DNA from: Nocardia amikacinitolerans NBRC 108937
GTDB taxonomy: Bacteria; Actinomycetota; Actinomycetes; Mycobacteriales; Mycobacteriaceae
Direction of reading: 5' to 3'
Assembly: GCF_001612615.1 (NCBI RefSeq)
Contig: NZ_BDAU01000004.1
Coordinates: 62,001 to 126,000, forward strand
Length of the DNA: 64,000 nt
This document shows positions 9,856 to 18,810 of this stretch, in pieces (position 1 is the stretch's first letter; the number at the start of each line of letters is the position of its first letter). A program made the position numbers and the translations under genes. The notes beneath the pieces are model-generated. The model was not told the DNA's origin, did no database searches, and was given only the letters and a program-made list of their open reading frames with translations.

Positions 9856-10596
9856 ATGCCTTCGAGCAACGACCACGGCGCCGATCTAGGCACGCCGACC
9901 GATATCGAGCGACCGATCGACGCCGCGGCTCGCCGGCGAGTGGACGGCCGTCCTGCCTCGGCCGAAGAGGCCGTGCGTGAGGAAGCCGCCGAACAGACGC
10001 TGCTCGAGCAGCTGGGCGGTTTCAGCGGCCTGATCTACTCGACGTTGCCGGTGCTCGTCTTCGTCCCCGTGAACACCCTCGCCGGGCTCACCGCCGCGAT
10101 CTGGACGGCGCTCGGCGTCGCGGCCGCCGTGCTGGTGTGGCGGCTGGTGCGCCGCGAGCCGCTGCAACCCGCCATCTCCGGCTTCCTCGGCGTCGGCGTC
10201 TGCGCGCTGATCGCCTACCGGGTCGGCGAGGCCAAGGGCTTCTTCCTGTTCGGCATCTACACCAGCCTGATCTACGCGGGCGTGTTCCTGGCCTCGATCC
10301 TGGTGCGCAGGCCGCTGGTCGGCGTGATCTGGGGCGTGCTCAACGGCCACGGCTCCGGCTGGCGGTCCGATCGCAGGGCGCTGCGCCTCTACGACCTGGC
10401 GACCGCCACCTTCGTGGTGGTCTTCACCGCCAGATATCTGGTCCAGTCCGAGCTCTACGACACCGACCAGACCGGTTGGCTCGCCGTCGCCCGCATCGCG
10501 ATGGGTTGGCCGCTGACCGCCGTCGCCTTCGCCGTCACCATCTGGGCCGTGCGCCGGGCGGGTCATCTGCCGCGCGCCAAGGCCGAAACCGCCTGA
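9856..10596 (+). CDS. DUF3159 family membrane protein
   Basis: A 246-residue integral membrane protein of the DUF3159 family (Rv2693c-like). The hydrophilic N-terminus ends in EEAAEQTLLEQLGGFSGLIY, then about six hydrophobic helices follow, including PVLVFVPVNTLAGLTAAIW and the conserved VRRPLVGVIWGVLNGHGSGW. Family function is not established. It starts five bases after the OB-fold gene and probably shares its transcript. Confidence 0.9.
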   Translation: MPSSNDHGADLGTPTDIERPIDAAARRRVDGRPASAEEAVREEAAEQTLLEQLGGFSGLIYSTLPVLVFVPVNTLAGLTAAIWTALGVAAAVLVWRLVRREPLQPAISGFLGVGVCALIAYRVGEAKGFFLFGIYTSLIYAGVFLASILVRRPLVGVIWGVLNGHGSGWRSDRRALRLYDLATATFVVVFTARYLVQSELYDTDQTGWLAVARIAMGWPLTAVAFAVTIWAVRRAGHLPRAKAETA

Positions 10597-10735
10597 TACG
10601 GAACAGGGGTGGGGCCTGACCCACCGCCGAGGTGGTGCACTCTCCACCCTGGGGTACCTGGTTGGTGAGCCGAGTTCATCGGACGATCGTTTGCAACACG
10701 AGAAACGCAACGATCGGCGAGAAAGGACTCGGACA

Positions 10736-11368
10736 TTGGCTACCGAGCACACGGTTTCGACCACCAAGACCCACGCCCACACCAGCCCCGCGCTGTCGGA
10801 GAGCCGCCGGGTGGCGGCCGAACTGGACAAGCTGATCGGCCCCGCCGCCGCGGGCGACAAGCGCGCGGTGTCGGAGATCGTGCGGGTGGTGCACCCGCTG
10901 GTCCGCCGCTACACCGGCGCCCGCCTGGGCAACACCGCCCACCTGCACGTCACCGCTGACGACGTGGTGCAAGAGATCCTGCTGGCCACCGTCAAGGCCA
11001 TTCCGCGCTACCAGGATCAGGGCAAGTCGTTCCTGGCCTTCGTCTACGGCATCGCGGCCAACAAGATCGCCGACGCGTTCCGGCGCTCACAGATGCACCC
11101 GACCTACCCCGTCGCCGACGTCCCCGACTCCCCTTCGGCGGCCGCGGGCCCGGAGGAATGGGCGCTCGCGCTCGAACGCCGCACGGCCACAAGGGAATTG
11201 ATGAAGATCCTGGCCCCGGCGCACCGCGAGGTGCTGGTGATGCGGATCGTGCTCGGCTGGTCGGCCGCGCAGACCGCGGAGGCCATCGGCACCAGCCCCG
11301 GCGTGGTCCGGGTGATGCAGCACCGCGCCCTCAGCAAGCTGCGGGCGCAGCTGCAGCCGGCGTCCTGA
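10736..11368 (+). CDS. ECF-type sigma factor of the ShbA/SigD group
   Basis: A 210-residue alternative sigma factor. Region 2 spans about residues 55-120 (TADDVVQEILLATVKAIP, SFLAFVYGIAANKIADAFRR); region 4 contains APAHREVLVMRIVLGWSA and a helix-turn-helix ending VRVMQHRALSKLR. This matches mycobacterial SigD and Streptomyces ShbA, which in Streptomyces drives transcription of the principal sigma gene. TTG 10736 is chosen because AAAGGA lies nine bases before it; an in-frame TTG at 10691 lacks such a site. No anti-sigma gene adjoins it. Confidence 0.88.
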   Translation: MATEHTVSTTKTHAHTSPALSESRRVAAELDKLIGPAAAGDKRAVSEIVRVVHPLVRRYTGARLGNTAHLHVTADDVVQEILLATVKAIPRYQDQGKSFLAFVYGIAANKIADAFRRSQMHPTYPVADVPDSPSAAAGPEEWALALERRTATRELMKILAPAHREVLVMRIVLGWSAAQTAEAIGTSPGVVRVMQHRALSKLRAQLQPAS

Positions 11369-11402
11369 CCCCCGAACCGCGGCAGCAAACCGTATCGGGG
11401 TG

Positions 11403-12074
11403 TTATGGCTTGATGCCGTGGTGGGCCAGCGCCACCCGCAGATCTTCCTCGGCTTCCACCGAGGTCACGAACAGCAGCTCGTCCTCGCCCTCGAAGGGAT
11501 CGTCGGCCTGCGGCACGATCACCCGGCCGCCGCGCAGAATCGTCACCAGCGCGGCGTCGCGGGGCAGGGTCAGGGTGCGGACGGGCTTGCCCGCCAGCGC
11601 GGTGTCGGCGGGCAGGGTGATCTCCACCAGGTTCGCCTGCCCTTGACGCAGCGTCATCAGGCGGACCAGATCACCCACCGAGACCGCCTCCTCGACCAGC
11701 GAGGCGAGCAGGCGCGGCGTGGAGACCGCCACGTCGACGCCCCACGACTCGTCGAAGAGCCATTCGTTGCGCGGGTCGTTGACCCTGGCGACCACTCGGC
11801 GCACGCCGAACTCGGTCTTGGCGAGCAGGCTGTGCACCAGGTTCGCCTTGTCGTCGCCGGTGGCCGCGATGACCACCTCGTAGGTCTCCAGCCCGGCGTC
11901 TTCCAGCAGCGCGAGCTCGCACGCGTCGGCGTGTACCCAGACCGCGTCCGGAATGGCTTCCGCATCGATGTGGTCGAGCTGACGCTCGATCAGCATCACC
12001 GTGTGTCCGCTGCGTAGTAGTTCGCGGGCAATCGATCGGCCGACGGCGCCTGCCCCGGCGATGGCCACCTTCAT
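11403..12074 (-). CDS. TrkA-family K+ channel/transport regulator, second copy (CeoC-like)
   Basis: A 223-residue TrkA protein with an N-terminal Rossmann RCK-N domain (MKVAIAGAGAVGRSIARELL, binding NAD(H)) and a C-terminal RCK-C domain (NLVEITLPADTALAGKPV). Such proteins gate K+ uptake in response to nucleotide or redox state. It follows another TrkA gene with only two bases between. The two probably act as a heterodimer, as in the mycobacterial CeoB/CeoC pair. No K+ membrane subunit lies beside them. Confidence 0.93.
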   Translation of the reverse strand: MKVAIAGAGAVGRSIARELLRSGHTVMLIERQLDHIDAEAIPDAVWVHADACELALLEDAGLETYEVVIAATGDDKANLVHSLLAKTEFGVRRVVARVNDPRNEWLFDESWGVDVAVSTPRLLASLVEEAVSVGDLVRLMTLRQGQANLVEITLPADTALAGKPVRTLTLPRDAALVTILRGGRVIVPQADDPFEGEDELLFVTSVEAEEDLRVALAHHGIKP

Positions 12075-12076
12075 GA

Positions 12077-12742
12077 TCAGTCCTCGCTAGCGGGGGGCTT
12101 GCCGGCCAGTGCGACGACCTCGCCGACGTTGCCGGAGTTCGCGGCAACGTAGACGATGTCGTCGGCCTGGACGATGGTCTTGCTGTCGGGCAACAGGCCC
12201 TGGCCGAACCGGATGATGAACGCCACCCGGACGGAAATCGCGCGCTCCAGATCGCGCACGGTGCGCCCGTACCAGTCCTCGTGCAGCGTCAGCTGGGTCA
12301 CCGCGACCGTTCCGGTGGGATCGCGCCAGGTCGTCGTGCTGGAATCGCCGACGAGGGTCCGCATGAAACGGTCGGTGGTCCACGGCACCGTGGCGATGGT
12401 CGGGATGCCGAGCCGTTCGTAGACCGCGGCGCGCTTGGCGTCGTAGATCCGGGCGACCACGCGCTCGACGCCGAAGGTCTCGCGTGCCACCCTGGCGGAG
12501 ATGATGTTGGAGTTGTCGCCGGAGGAGACCGCGGCGAACGCCTCGGCTCGCTCGATTCCGGCGCGGGTCAGCACATCTCGGTCGAAACCGACGCCGACCA
12601 GGCGCTCGCCGGGGAAGTCCTCACCCAGCCGAAGGAACGCGCTCGGATCCCGGTCGATCACGGTGACCTCGTGGCCAACCCGGACCAGGGCGCGGGCCAG
12701 CGACGAGCCGACGCGACCGCATCCCATGATCACTACGTACAC
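12077..12742 (-). CDS. TrkA-family K+ uptake protein, first copy (CeoB-like)
   Basis: A 221-residue TrkA protein. The RCK-N Rossmann motif is VVIMGCGRVGSSLARAL with an acidic ligand at VTVIDRD; the RCK-C domain begins near VAVTQLTLHEDWYGRTV. GTG 12742 gives MYVVIMGCG and has GGAGCGAGG upstream; the open frame before it is not conserved. The next downstream gene is the second TrkA, and the permease gene is divergent, sharing about 180 bases of upstream DNA. Confidence 0.93.
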   Translation of the reverse strand: MYVVIMGCGRVGSSLARALVRVGHEVTVIDRDPSAFLRLGEDFPGERLVGVGFDRDVLTRAGIERAEAFAAVSSGDNSNIISARVARETFGVERVVARIYDAKRAAVYERLGIPTIATVPWTTDRFMRTLVGDSSTTTWRDPTGTVAVTQLTLHEDWYGRTVRDLERAISVRVAFIIRFGQGLLPDSKTIVQADDIVYVAANSGNVGEVVALAGKPPASED

Positions 12743-12923
12743 CGTGCAACCTCGCTCCTGGACCAATGGCTTTCGGTCTACTTGCCTGTCCGCAGAACCG
12801 TACCCGCCGGATGTGTCCATGGCCCACTTTCCCCCTTCGGGGGGCGGGCAAACCTGTTTGTGACCCGTGGGCCTGCGCAGACGCGCAGCGGCACCCCGCG
12901 GGCGATCAATGGCCGGGGGATCT

Positions 12924-14927
12924 ATGCTCGCTCCAGTGTCCAAGTTGACGACAGCAGCCAAGCGCATGCTGCTGGGCAGGCCCTTCCGTAGCGATTCGCT
13001 GGGGCACACGCTGCTGCCGAAGCGAATCGCGCTTCCGGTGTTCGCCTCCGACGCCATGTCGTCGGTCGCCTACGCGCCGGAAGAGATCTTTCTCATGCTC
13101 TCGGTGGCGGGTATCTCGGCCTACGTGTACGCGCCGTGGGTGGGTCTCGCGGTCGCGTTCGTGATGGCCGTCGTCGTGGCCAGCTACCGCCAGAACGTGC
13201 ACGCCTACCCGTCCGGCGGCGGCGACTACGAGGTCGCGACCACCAATCTCGGCCCGACCGCCGGGCTCACGGTCGGCAGCGCGCTGCTGGTGGATTACGT
13301 GCTCACCGTCGCGGTGTCGATCTCCTCGGCCGCCTCCAACATCGGCTCGGCCATTCCGTTCGTGGCCACCCACAAGGTGCTGTTCGCGGTGGTGGCCATC
13401 GCGCTGCTGACCGCGATGAACCTACGCGGCGTCCGGGAATCCGGGACCATGTTCGCGATCCCGACCTACGCGTTCATCATCGGCATGTTCGTCATGCTCG
13501 GCTGGGGCCTGTTCCGCACCATGGTGCTCGGCGAGGAGCTGCACGCCGAGTCGGCCGGTTTCCAACTAGACGCCGAGGACGAACAGCTGTACGGCCTCGC
13601 CTTCGCCTTTCTGCTGGCGCGCGCGTTCTCCTCCGGCTGCGCCGCGCTGACCGGTGTCGAGGCGATCAGCAACGGTGTGCCCGCGTTCCGCAAACCGAAG
13701 TCGCGCAACGCCGCGACCACCCTGCTGCTGCTCGGCAGCATCGCGATCGTGCTGCTCTTGGGCATCATCATCCTGGCGCAGAAGATCGGCGTCGTTTACG
13801 CGCACGACACCGACCACCTGGTGGGCGCGCCAGCGGACTACCACCAGAAGACTCTGATCGCCCAGATCGCTCAGACGGTGTTCCAAGGCTTTCCGATCGG
13901 CTTCTTCCTCATCACTATCGTCACCGCCCTGATCCTGGTGCTTGCCGCCAACACCGCCTTCAACGGGTTCCCGGTGCTCGGTTCGGTTCTGGCGCAGGAC
14001 CGTTACCTGCCGCGTCAGCTGCACACCCGCGGCGACCGGCTGGCCTTCAGCAACGGCATCCTGTTCCTGTCCGGCGCGGCGATCGCGTTCGTCGTCGTCT
14101 TCGGCGCCGAGGTCACCAAGCTCATCCAGCTCTACATCGTCGGCGTGTTCGTCTCGTTCGTGCTCAGCCAGACGGGCATGCTGCGGCACTGGACGAGGCT
14201 GCTGCGCACCGAGACCGATCCGTCGCAGCGGGCCAGGATGCAGCGTTCCCGAGTGATCAACGCGATCGGCCTCAGCGCCACCGGGGCGGTGCTGATCATC
14301 GTGCTCGTCACGAAGTTCTTCGCGGGCGCCTGGATCGCGATCCTGACCATGGTGGCGATCTTCGTGGTGATGAAGAGCATTCGCCGCCACTACGATTCGG
14401 TCGCCAGGGAGCTCGACGAGCACGAGTGGGACGGCGTGCTGCCGAGCCGTTCGCATTCGATCGTGCTGGTCTCCCGGCTGCATCTGCCGACGCGGCGCGC
14501 GCTGGCCTACGCGCGCGCCACCCGCCCCGACACGCTCGAGGCGATCACGGTGAACGTCGACGAGGCCGACACCAGGGCGCTGGTGCGGGAATGGGAGAAG
14601 AGCGATATCACCGTGCCGCTCAAGGTGATCGAATCGCCGTACCGCGAGATCACCAAGCCGGTGTTGGACTACGTCAAGCGGGTGCGCCGCGACGCACCAC
14701 GCGACGTGGTGACGGTGTTCATCCCCGAGTACGTCGTCGGCCACTGGTGGGAGCAGGTGCTGCACAACCAGAGCGCACTGCGGCTCAAGGGCAGGCTGCT
14801 CTTCGAGCCCGGCGTCATGGTGACCTCGGTGCCGTGGCAGTTGAGCTCGTCGACGACGCGGGCCGGGCAGGCGGGCGAGATCAACGCCCCGGGCGCGGTG
14901 CGGCGCGGCTACGAGGACCGGGTATGA
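12924..14927 (+). CDS. APC-superfamily amino-acid permease
   Basis: A 667-residue polytopic transporter matching Rv2690c and related APC permeases. After SKLTTAAKRMLLGRPFRSD comes the conserved LPVFASDAMSSVAYAPEEIF, then roughly twelve hydrophobic helices, and a cytoplasmic C-terminal domain of about 170 residues from VARELDEHEWDG onward that resembles a universal-stress-type fold (SIVLVSRLHLPTRRALAYAR). ATG 12924 follows GGGGGA; GTG 12936 (VSKLTT) matches the mycobacterial start and is an alternative. Substrate is unknown. The methyltransferase start overlaps its stop. Confidence 0.9.
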   Translation: MLAPVSKLTTAAKRMLLGRPFRSDSLGHTLLPKRIALPVFASDAMSSVAYAPEEIFLMLSVAGISAYVYAPWVGLAVAFVMAVVVASYRQNVHAYPSGGGDYEVATTNLGPTAGLTVGSALLVDYVLTVAVSISSAASNIGSAIPFVATHKVLFAVVAIALLTAMNLRGVRESGTMFAIPTYAFIIGMFVMLGWGLFRTMVLGEELHAESAGFQLDAEDEQLYGLAFAFLLARAFSSGCAALTGVEAISNGVPAFRKPKSRNAATTLLLLGSIAIVLLLGIIILAQKIGVVYAHDTDHLVGAPADYHQKTLIAQIAQTVFQGFPIGFFLITIVTALILVLAANTAFNGFPVLGSVLAQDRYLPRQLHTRGDRLAFSNGILFLSGAAIAFVVVFGAEVTKLIQLYIVGVFVSFVLSQTGMLRHWTRLLRTETDPSQRARMQRSRVINAIGLSATGAVLIIVLVTKFFAGAWIAILTMVAIFVVMKSIRRHYDSVARELDEHEWDGVLPSRSHSIVLVSRLHLPTRRALAYARATRPDTLEAITVNVDEADTRALVREWEKSDITVPLKVIESPYREITKPVLDYVKRVRRDAPRDVVTVFIPEYVVGHWWEQVLHNQSALRLKGRLLFEPGVMVTSVPWQLSSSTTRAGQAGEINAPGAVRRGYEDRV

Positions 14928-16318
14928 CCGACTGGTTCGGCCAGACCTTCGACGTGCGGCTCGGGCCGCCCGGACACGGCGGGTTCTGCGTCGGCAGGCA
15001 CGAGGGCCGGGTCGTGTTCGTGCGGCACGGGCTGCCCGGCGAGCTGGTTCGCGCCACGGTCACCGAGGACCGCGGCGGCTCGTTCTGCCGCGCCGACGCC
15101 GTGCGGATTTTGGAGCCTTCGCCGGATCGGGTGCCCCCGACCTGTCCGGTGTCCGGGCCGGGCGGCGCGGGCTGCTGCGATTTCTCGCACGCCACGCCCG
15201 CCGCGCAGCGGGCGCTGAAGGCGGCGGTGGTCGCCGAGCAGCTGCGCAGGCTCGCCGGGATCGAGCGCGAGATCGTCGTCGAACCGATCGCCGGGTATCC
15301 GGACGACGCGAGCGGCGGCTGGCGCACCAGGATCCGGCTGCCGGTCGACGCCGAGGGGCGGGCAGGCATGCACCGCTACCGCAGCACCGAGGTGATCGCG
15401 GATCTGCGCTGCCCGCAGCCGGTGCCGGGTGCGATGGACGGCATCGCGGACCGGATCTGGACGCCGGGCGCGGATCTGGTCGTCGCGGTGGACGGGGACG
15501 GCGTGCGGCATCTGGTGGAACTGCCGCCTGCCGAGCAGGTGACCGCCCGGCGTGGGCGGCGGCACGGTGGCGGACCGCGGGGTCGGCGCAGGGACGGCGG
15601 GAACCAGGGCGCGGAGCGGCCGCGCGGTGTCGTCGGCCCCTCGGGCCGGGTGGAGGAACGGGCCGAGGATCCCGACGAGGTGCGCCGCGAGGCGGTGGCG
15701 CGGCGGGCCGCGTCGCACGCCGCTCGTGACGAATGGGTGGTCGACGGCACCGGGCGGGCCGTGGAGTACGTGGCCGGACGGCGCTGGGAGGTCGCGGCGA
15801 CCGGTTTCTGGCAGGCGCATCGCCTTGCGGCGCAGTGTTATTCGGATCTGGTAGCGGACTGGTCGGGACTCGACAGTGGCGACCTGGCCTGGGATCTCTA
15901 CAGCGGCGCTGGGGTTTTCGCGGCGCGACTGGCGGATCGCGTCGGCTCGCGGGGATCGGTGCTCGCGGTGGAGTCCGCGCGTTCGGCCGTGGCCGACGGA
16001 CACGCCGCGCTGCGCGACCTGCCCTGGGTGGATCTGCGGGCCGAACGGGTCGAACGCTGGGTGGCCGAGCACGTGGGCGGCGCCGCGCCGCGGGCCGTGG
16101 TGCTCGATCCGCCGCGCGCGGGCGCGGGCAAGGAGGTCGTCGCGGCGGTGGCCACGGCCGGCCCCGCCCGCATCGTCCACGTCGGTTGCGACCCGGCCGC
16201 ATTCGCCCGCGATCTCGGCCTCTATCAGTCGCACGGCTACCGCCTCACCGACCTGCGCGCCTTCGACGCTTTCCCCGCCACCCACCACGTGGAATGCCTT
16301 GCGCTACTGGAGCGCTGA
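14924..16318 (+). CDS. TRAM-domain class I SAM-dependent RNA methyltransferase (RumA/TrmA type)
   Basis: A 464-residue methyltransferase of the RNA m5U family. The N-terminal TRAM domain is FDVRLGPPGHGGFCVGRHEG. A cysteine-rich segment (PPTCPVSGPGGAGCCDF) resembles the Fe-S/zinc loop of the family. The SAM site is LAWDLYSGAGVFAARLA, and the catalytic Cys is in IVHVGCDPAAFARDL. Between them is a basic low-complexity insertion near residues 206-235 (RRGRRHGGGPRGRRRDGG). Its ATG overlaps the permease TGA as ATGA, so the two are translationally coupled. It probably acts on rRNA or tRNA. Confidence 0.9.
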   Translation: MTDWFGQTFDVRLGPPGHGGFCVGRHEGRVVFVRHGLPGELVRATVTEDRGGSFCRADAVRILEPSPDRVPPTCPVSGPGGAGCCDFSHATPAAQRALKAAVVAEQLRRLAGIEREIVVEPIAGYPDDASGGWRTRIRLPVDAEGRAGMHRYRSTEVIADLRCPQPVPGAMDGIADRIWTPGADLVVAVDGDGVRHLVELPPAEQVTARRGRRHGGGPRGRRRDGGNQGAERPRGVVGPSGRVEERAEDPDEVRREAVARRAASHAARDEWVVDGTGRAVEYVAGRRWEVAATGFWQAHRLAAQCYSDLVADWSGLDSGDLAWDLYSGAGVFAARLADRVGSRGSVLAVESARSAVADGHAALRDLPWVDLRAERVERWVAEHVGGAAPRAVVLDPPRAGAGKEVVAAVATAGPARIVHVGCDPAAFARDLGLYQSHGYRLTDLRAFDAFPATHHVECLALLER

Positions 16319-16344
16319 CCGACCGGGCGCTTAGAGTCCAGGCC

Positions 16345-16647
16345 ATGACCGTGTATGTGATCGCCCAGCTGAAGTTCACCGACCGCGAGGCCTACGACCG
16401 CTACCAAAAGCGCTTCCTGCCGGTGTTCGCCAAGTACGAGGGCACGCTGCTCGCCGCCGACGAAACCCCGACCACCCTCGAAGGTACGACCGACCGCGAG
16501 AAGGTCGTCCTGATGTCCTTCCCCGACGAGGCCGCCGTCACCGCGTGGTCGCAATCCCCTGAGTACCGGGAGATCTCGAAGGACCGCGAGGCGGGCGCCG
16601 ACACGATCACCCTGCTGGTGAAGGGCCTCGACCACCGCCCCAGCTGA
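16345..16647 (+). CDS. DUF1330 domain-containing protein
   Basis: A 100-residue dimeric ferredoxin-like (DUF1330) protein. The domain spans the whole length, from MTVYVIAQLKFTDREAYDRY through VVLMSFPDEAAVTAWSQSPE to TITLLVKGLD. Members are small cytosolic proteins of unknown function, sometimes linked to stress or monooxygenase-like folds. ATG 16345 is 26 bases after the methyltransferase stop. Confidence 0.88.
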   Translation: MTVYVIAQLKFTDREAYDRYQKRFLPVFAKYEGTLLAADETPTTLEGTTDREKVVLMSFPDEAAVTAWSQSPEYREISKDREAGADTITLLVKGLDHRPS

Positions 16648-16750
16648 CGCGGAAGCGCCCCGATCGGGACAGCGGCCCGCGTAGAGTCGCCGGCGTACCC
16701 GAGAGTCCTTGCGCTGGACGATGACCGGGCGATGCCGAGGGAGGGATGTC

Positions 16751-17116
16751 GTGATCCATCACGTGCAGGTGAGCTGTCCGCCGGGATCCGAGGGCGCACA
16801 GCGCGCGTTCTACACCGGTGTGCTCGGCTGGCCCGAGTTGCCGAAGCCGCCGCTGCTGGCGGCGCGTGGTGGTTGCTGGTTCCGGGTGCCCGGCAACGGT
16901 GGGCCGGACGGTGAGCTGCACGTCGGTGTGGAGGCCGACTTCCGCCCCGCCGCCAAGGCGCATCCCGCGTTCGTCGTCGACATCGACGCGACGGCCGAGG
17001 CGGTCGCGGGTGCGGGGTATCCGGTGCGGTGGGCCGATCCGGCGGAAATTCCGGGGCGGCGCCGGTTCTTCACCGTGGACGGTGTCGGCAATCGGCTCGA
17101 GTTTCTGGCGGACTGA
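16751..17116 (+). CDS. VOC-family (glyoxalase-like) protein
   Basis: A 121-residue vicinal-oxygen-chelate fold protein. The first beta-alpha-beta unit is VIHHVQVSCPPGSEGAQRAF with the metal-ligand-like His; the second half ends in FFTVDGVGNRLEFLAD with the typical terminal Glu. GTG 16751 has GGAGGG about five bases upstream. Substrate cannot be told; members include glyoxalases, dioxygenases and resistance proteins. It converges on the enoyl-CoA hydratase gene. Confidence 0.85.
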   Translation: MIHHVQVSCPPGSEGAQRAFYTGVLGWPELPKPPLLAARGGCWFRVPGNGGPDGELHVGVEADFRPAAKAHPAFVVDIDATAEAVAGAGYPVRWADPAEIPGRRRFFTVDGVGNRLEFLAD

Positions 17117-17145
17117 GTTCGGAACGCGCTGTGCGGCGGACGCAT

Positions 17146-17169
17146 ATCGGACCCGACGCTCGGTCCGAT
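17146..17169. terminator. Hairpin between convergent VOC and enoyl-CoA hydratase genes
   Basis: ATCGGACC (17146-17153) pairs with GGTCCGAT (17162-17169) around an 8-base loop. It lies between the two stop codons and can serve both genes. Confidence 0.55.
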
Positions 17170-17972
17170 CAGTGTTCGTAGTGGGGTGGGCGGCGGTCGC
17201 GGCGGGCGCGGATGGCTTCGTCGAAGTTGTCGGTGGTGAGACGGACGTAGAGCTGGGCCAAGCCCTCCTGCTGCATGTGCGACTCGAAGCTGCTCGCCTC
17301 CAATCCGCTCCACAGCATCCGTTTGGTGAGCTCGGTGCCGACCCTGCTGAAGCCGATGATGCGGTCGGCGAGGTCGTAGCAGGTGTCGAGGAGCTTCGCG
17401 GTGGGCACGGTGCGGGAGACCAGACCGATCCGCTCGGCTTCGACGGCGTCGACGTCGCGTCCGGAGAGCATGATCTCGAAGGCGCGCGCGGAGCCGATGG
17501 CGCGCGGCAACAGGAAGCTCATGCCGAGCTCGGTCGAGGTGAGGCCGTTGTTGATGCCCGCCGCGCGGAAGTACGCGTCCTCGCCCGCGATGCGGATGTC
17601 GGCGCCGACGCTCAGGCAGAACCCGCCGCCGATGGCCGCGCCGTTGATCGCGGCGATCACCGGCTGATGCATCCGGCGCAGCGTGATCATCACGTCGTTG
17701 AGTAAGTCCATCGAGCGGCGCGCGACCGTGGTGGACGTGAGCCCCGCGGTGTTCGGCACCCGCCCGGCGCCCTGCAGGTCGGCGCCCGAACAGAACCCTT
17801 GCCCCGCACCGGTGAGCACCACCACGCGGACGTCGTTGTCGGCGCTCACCTGCTCGAGCGCCTCGCGCAGCGGGATCATCACGTCGAAGGCCATGGCGTT
17901 CATCCGCTCCGGCCGGTTGAGCGTCACCAGCGCGACGTGCGGCCGCGGCCGGTCGACGAGCACGAAGGACAT
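17169..17972 (-). CDS. Enoyl-CoA hydratase/isomerase family protein
   Basis: A 267-residue crotonase-fold enzyme. The CoA-binding and oxyanion-hole loops are VLTGAGQGFCSGADL and AAINGAAIGGGFCLSVGADI; an acidic residue is present in the catalytic helix region (NNGLTSTELGMSF). It likely hydrates or isomerises enoyl-CoA thioesters in fatty acid or sterol breakdown, but crotonase sequences rarely give the substrate. It is transcribed in the same direction as the SIMPL-domain gene, with about 90 bases between. Confidence 0.9.
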   Translation of the reverse strand: MSFVLVDRPRPHVALVTLNRPERMNAMAFDVMIPLREALEQVSADNDVRVVVLTGAGQGFCSGADLQGAGRVPNTAGLTSTTVARRSMDLLNDVMITLRRMHQPVIAAINGAAIGGGFCLSVGADIRIAGEDAYFRAAGINNGLTSTELGMSFLLPRAIGSARAFEIMLSGRDVDAVEAERIGLVSRTVPTAKLLDTCYDLADRIIGFSRVGTELTKRMLWSGLEASSFESHMQQEGLAQLYVRLTTDNFDEAIRARRDRRPPHYEH

Positions 17973-18060
17973 GGCGGCTCCTGACCCGCGGCGCCGGGTC
18001 CGCCGCGCGCCTTCACTATAGGGTCGCCCGCGCGCCGATCGCGGCGAATCCGTCGCTGCG

Positions 18061-18744
18061 TCAGTCCAATTCCCAGGTGGCGCGCACGCTCGCCGACACC
18101 TCCGATTCGCCGAGCTCGACCGGCACCGCGGCGGCGAACGCGACCTCGCCTACCGGCGCGGACATGGCGCGCATCCGCGGCGCGAACGGCGGTGCGGACG
18201 CGGCGTTCTCGGTGATCTCCAGCACCGAGCCCAGCGTCCGGCCCGCCCGCGCGGCGTACTGCTCGGCCTTGGCCAGCGCGTTGTCCCATGCCGCGTCGCG
18301 GGCCCGCGCGAGCAACCCGGCCTGATCGGCGAAGGTGAGGGTGAGCCCGCCGAGCCGGACGTCGTCGCCGCCCGCCTCCACCGCGTCGGCGATGATCGTC
18401 GCGGGTCCGGTGTCGGCCCCTGCTTCGGCGTCGATGTCGCGCAGCGCCACCGTCAGATCGGCGGTCGCGAGATAGCCCGTGATGCGGTTGCCCTGTCCCT
18501 CGGTCCACACCGTCTCGGTGCGCACCGACAGCCCGCCGGTGGCGATGTCCGCGTCGGCGACGCCGTTGCCGCGCAGCGCCGCGGTGACCGCCGCGACCCG
18601 CTCGCCCGCCTGCCCGTAGGCCAGCGCGACCTTGCTCGCCCTCGTCTCGATGGAAATGGTGACGCGCATCAGATCCGGGGTGGCGCGCACACTGCCCTGC
18701 CCGAAGGTGGTGACCGTGCCGGTGTCGGACTTCTTCTTGCTCAC
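18061..18744 (-). CDS. SIMPL domain-containing protein (DUF541)
   Basis: A 227-residue SIMPL/DUF541 protein. The conserved opening is GTVTTFGQGSVRATPDLMRV, with the middle VRTETVWTEGQGNRITGYLA and the later AAWDNALAKAEQYAARAGR. Most relatives are secreted, but this one begins MSKKKSDTG with no signal peptide, so it may be cytosolic or the start may be wrong. Start GTG 18744. The function of the family is uncertain; some members affect stress and signalling. Confidence 0.88.
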   Translation of the reverse strand: MSKKKSDTGTVTTFGQGSVRATPDLMRVTISIETRASKVALAYGQAGERVAAVTAALRGNGVADADIATGGLSVRTETVWTEGQGNRITGYLATADLTVALRDIDAEAGADTGPATIIADAVEAGGDDVRLGGLTLTFADQAGLLARARDAAWDNALAKAEQYAARAGRTLGSVLEITENAASAPPFAPRMRAMSAPVGEVAFAAAVPVELGESEVSASVRATWELD

Positions 18745-18810
18745 GTCGCTGCGCTCCTCGCTCGCTCGGTGGTGTCGGGTCCTCGTCGCAGGCTCAACGG
18801 ATGAAACGGC

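Noticed and set aside
13136..16318. 1,060-codon plus-strand open frame
   Set aside because: Its first 596 codons are an Arg-rich shadow of the permease; only the part from 14924 is the methyltransferase.
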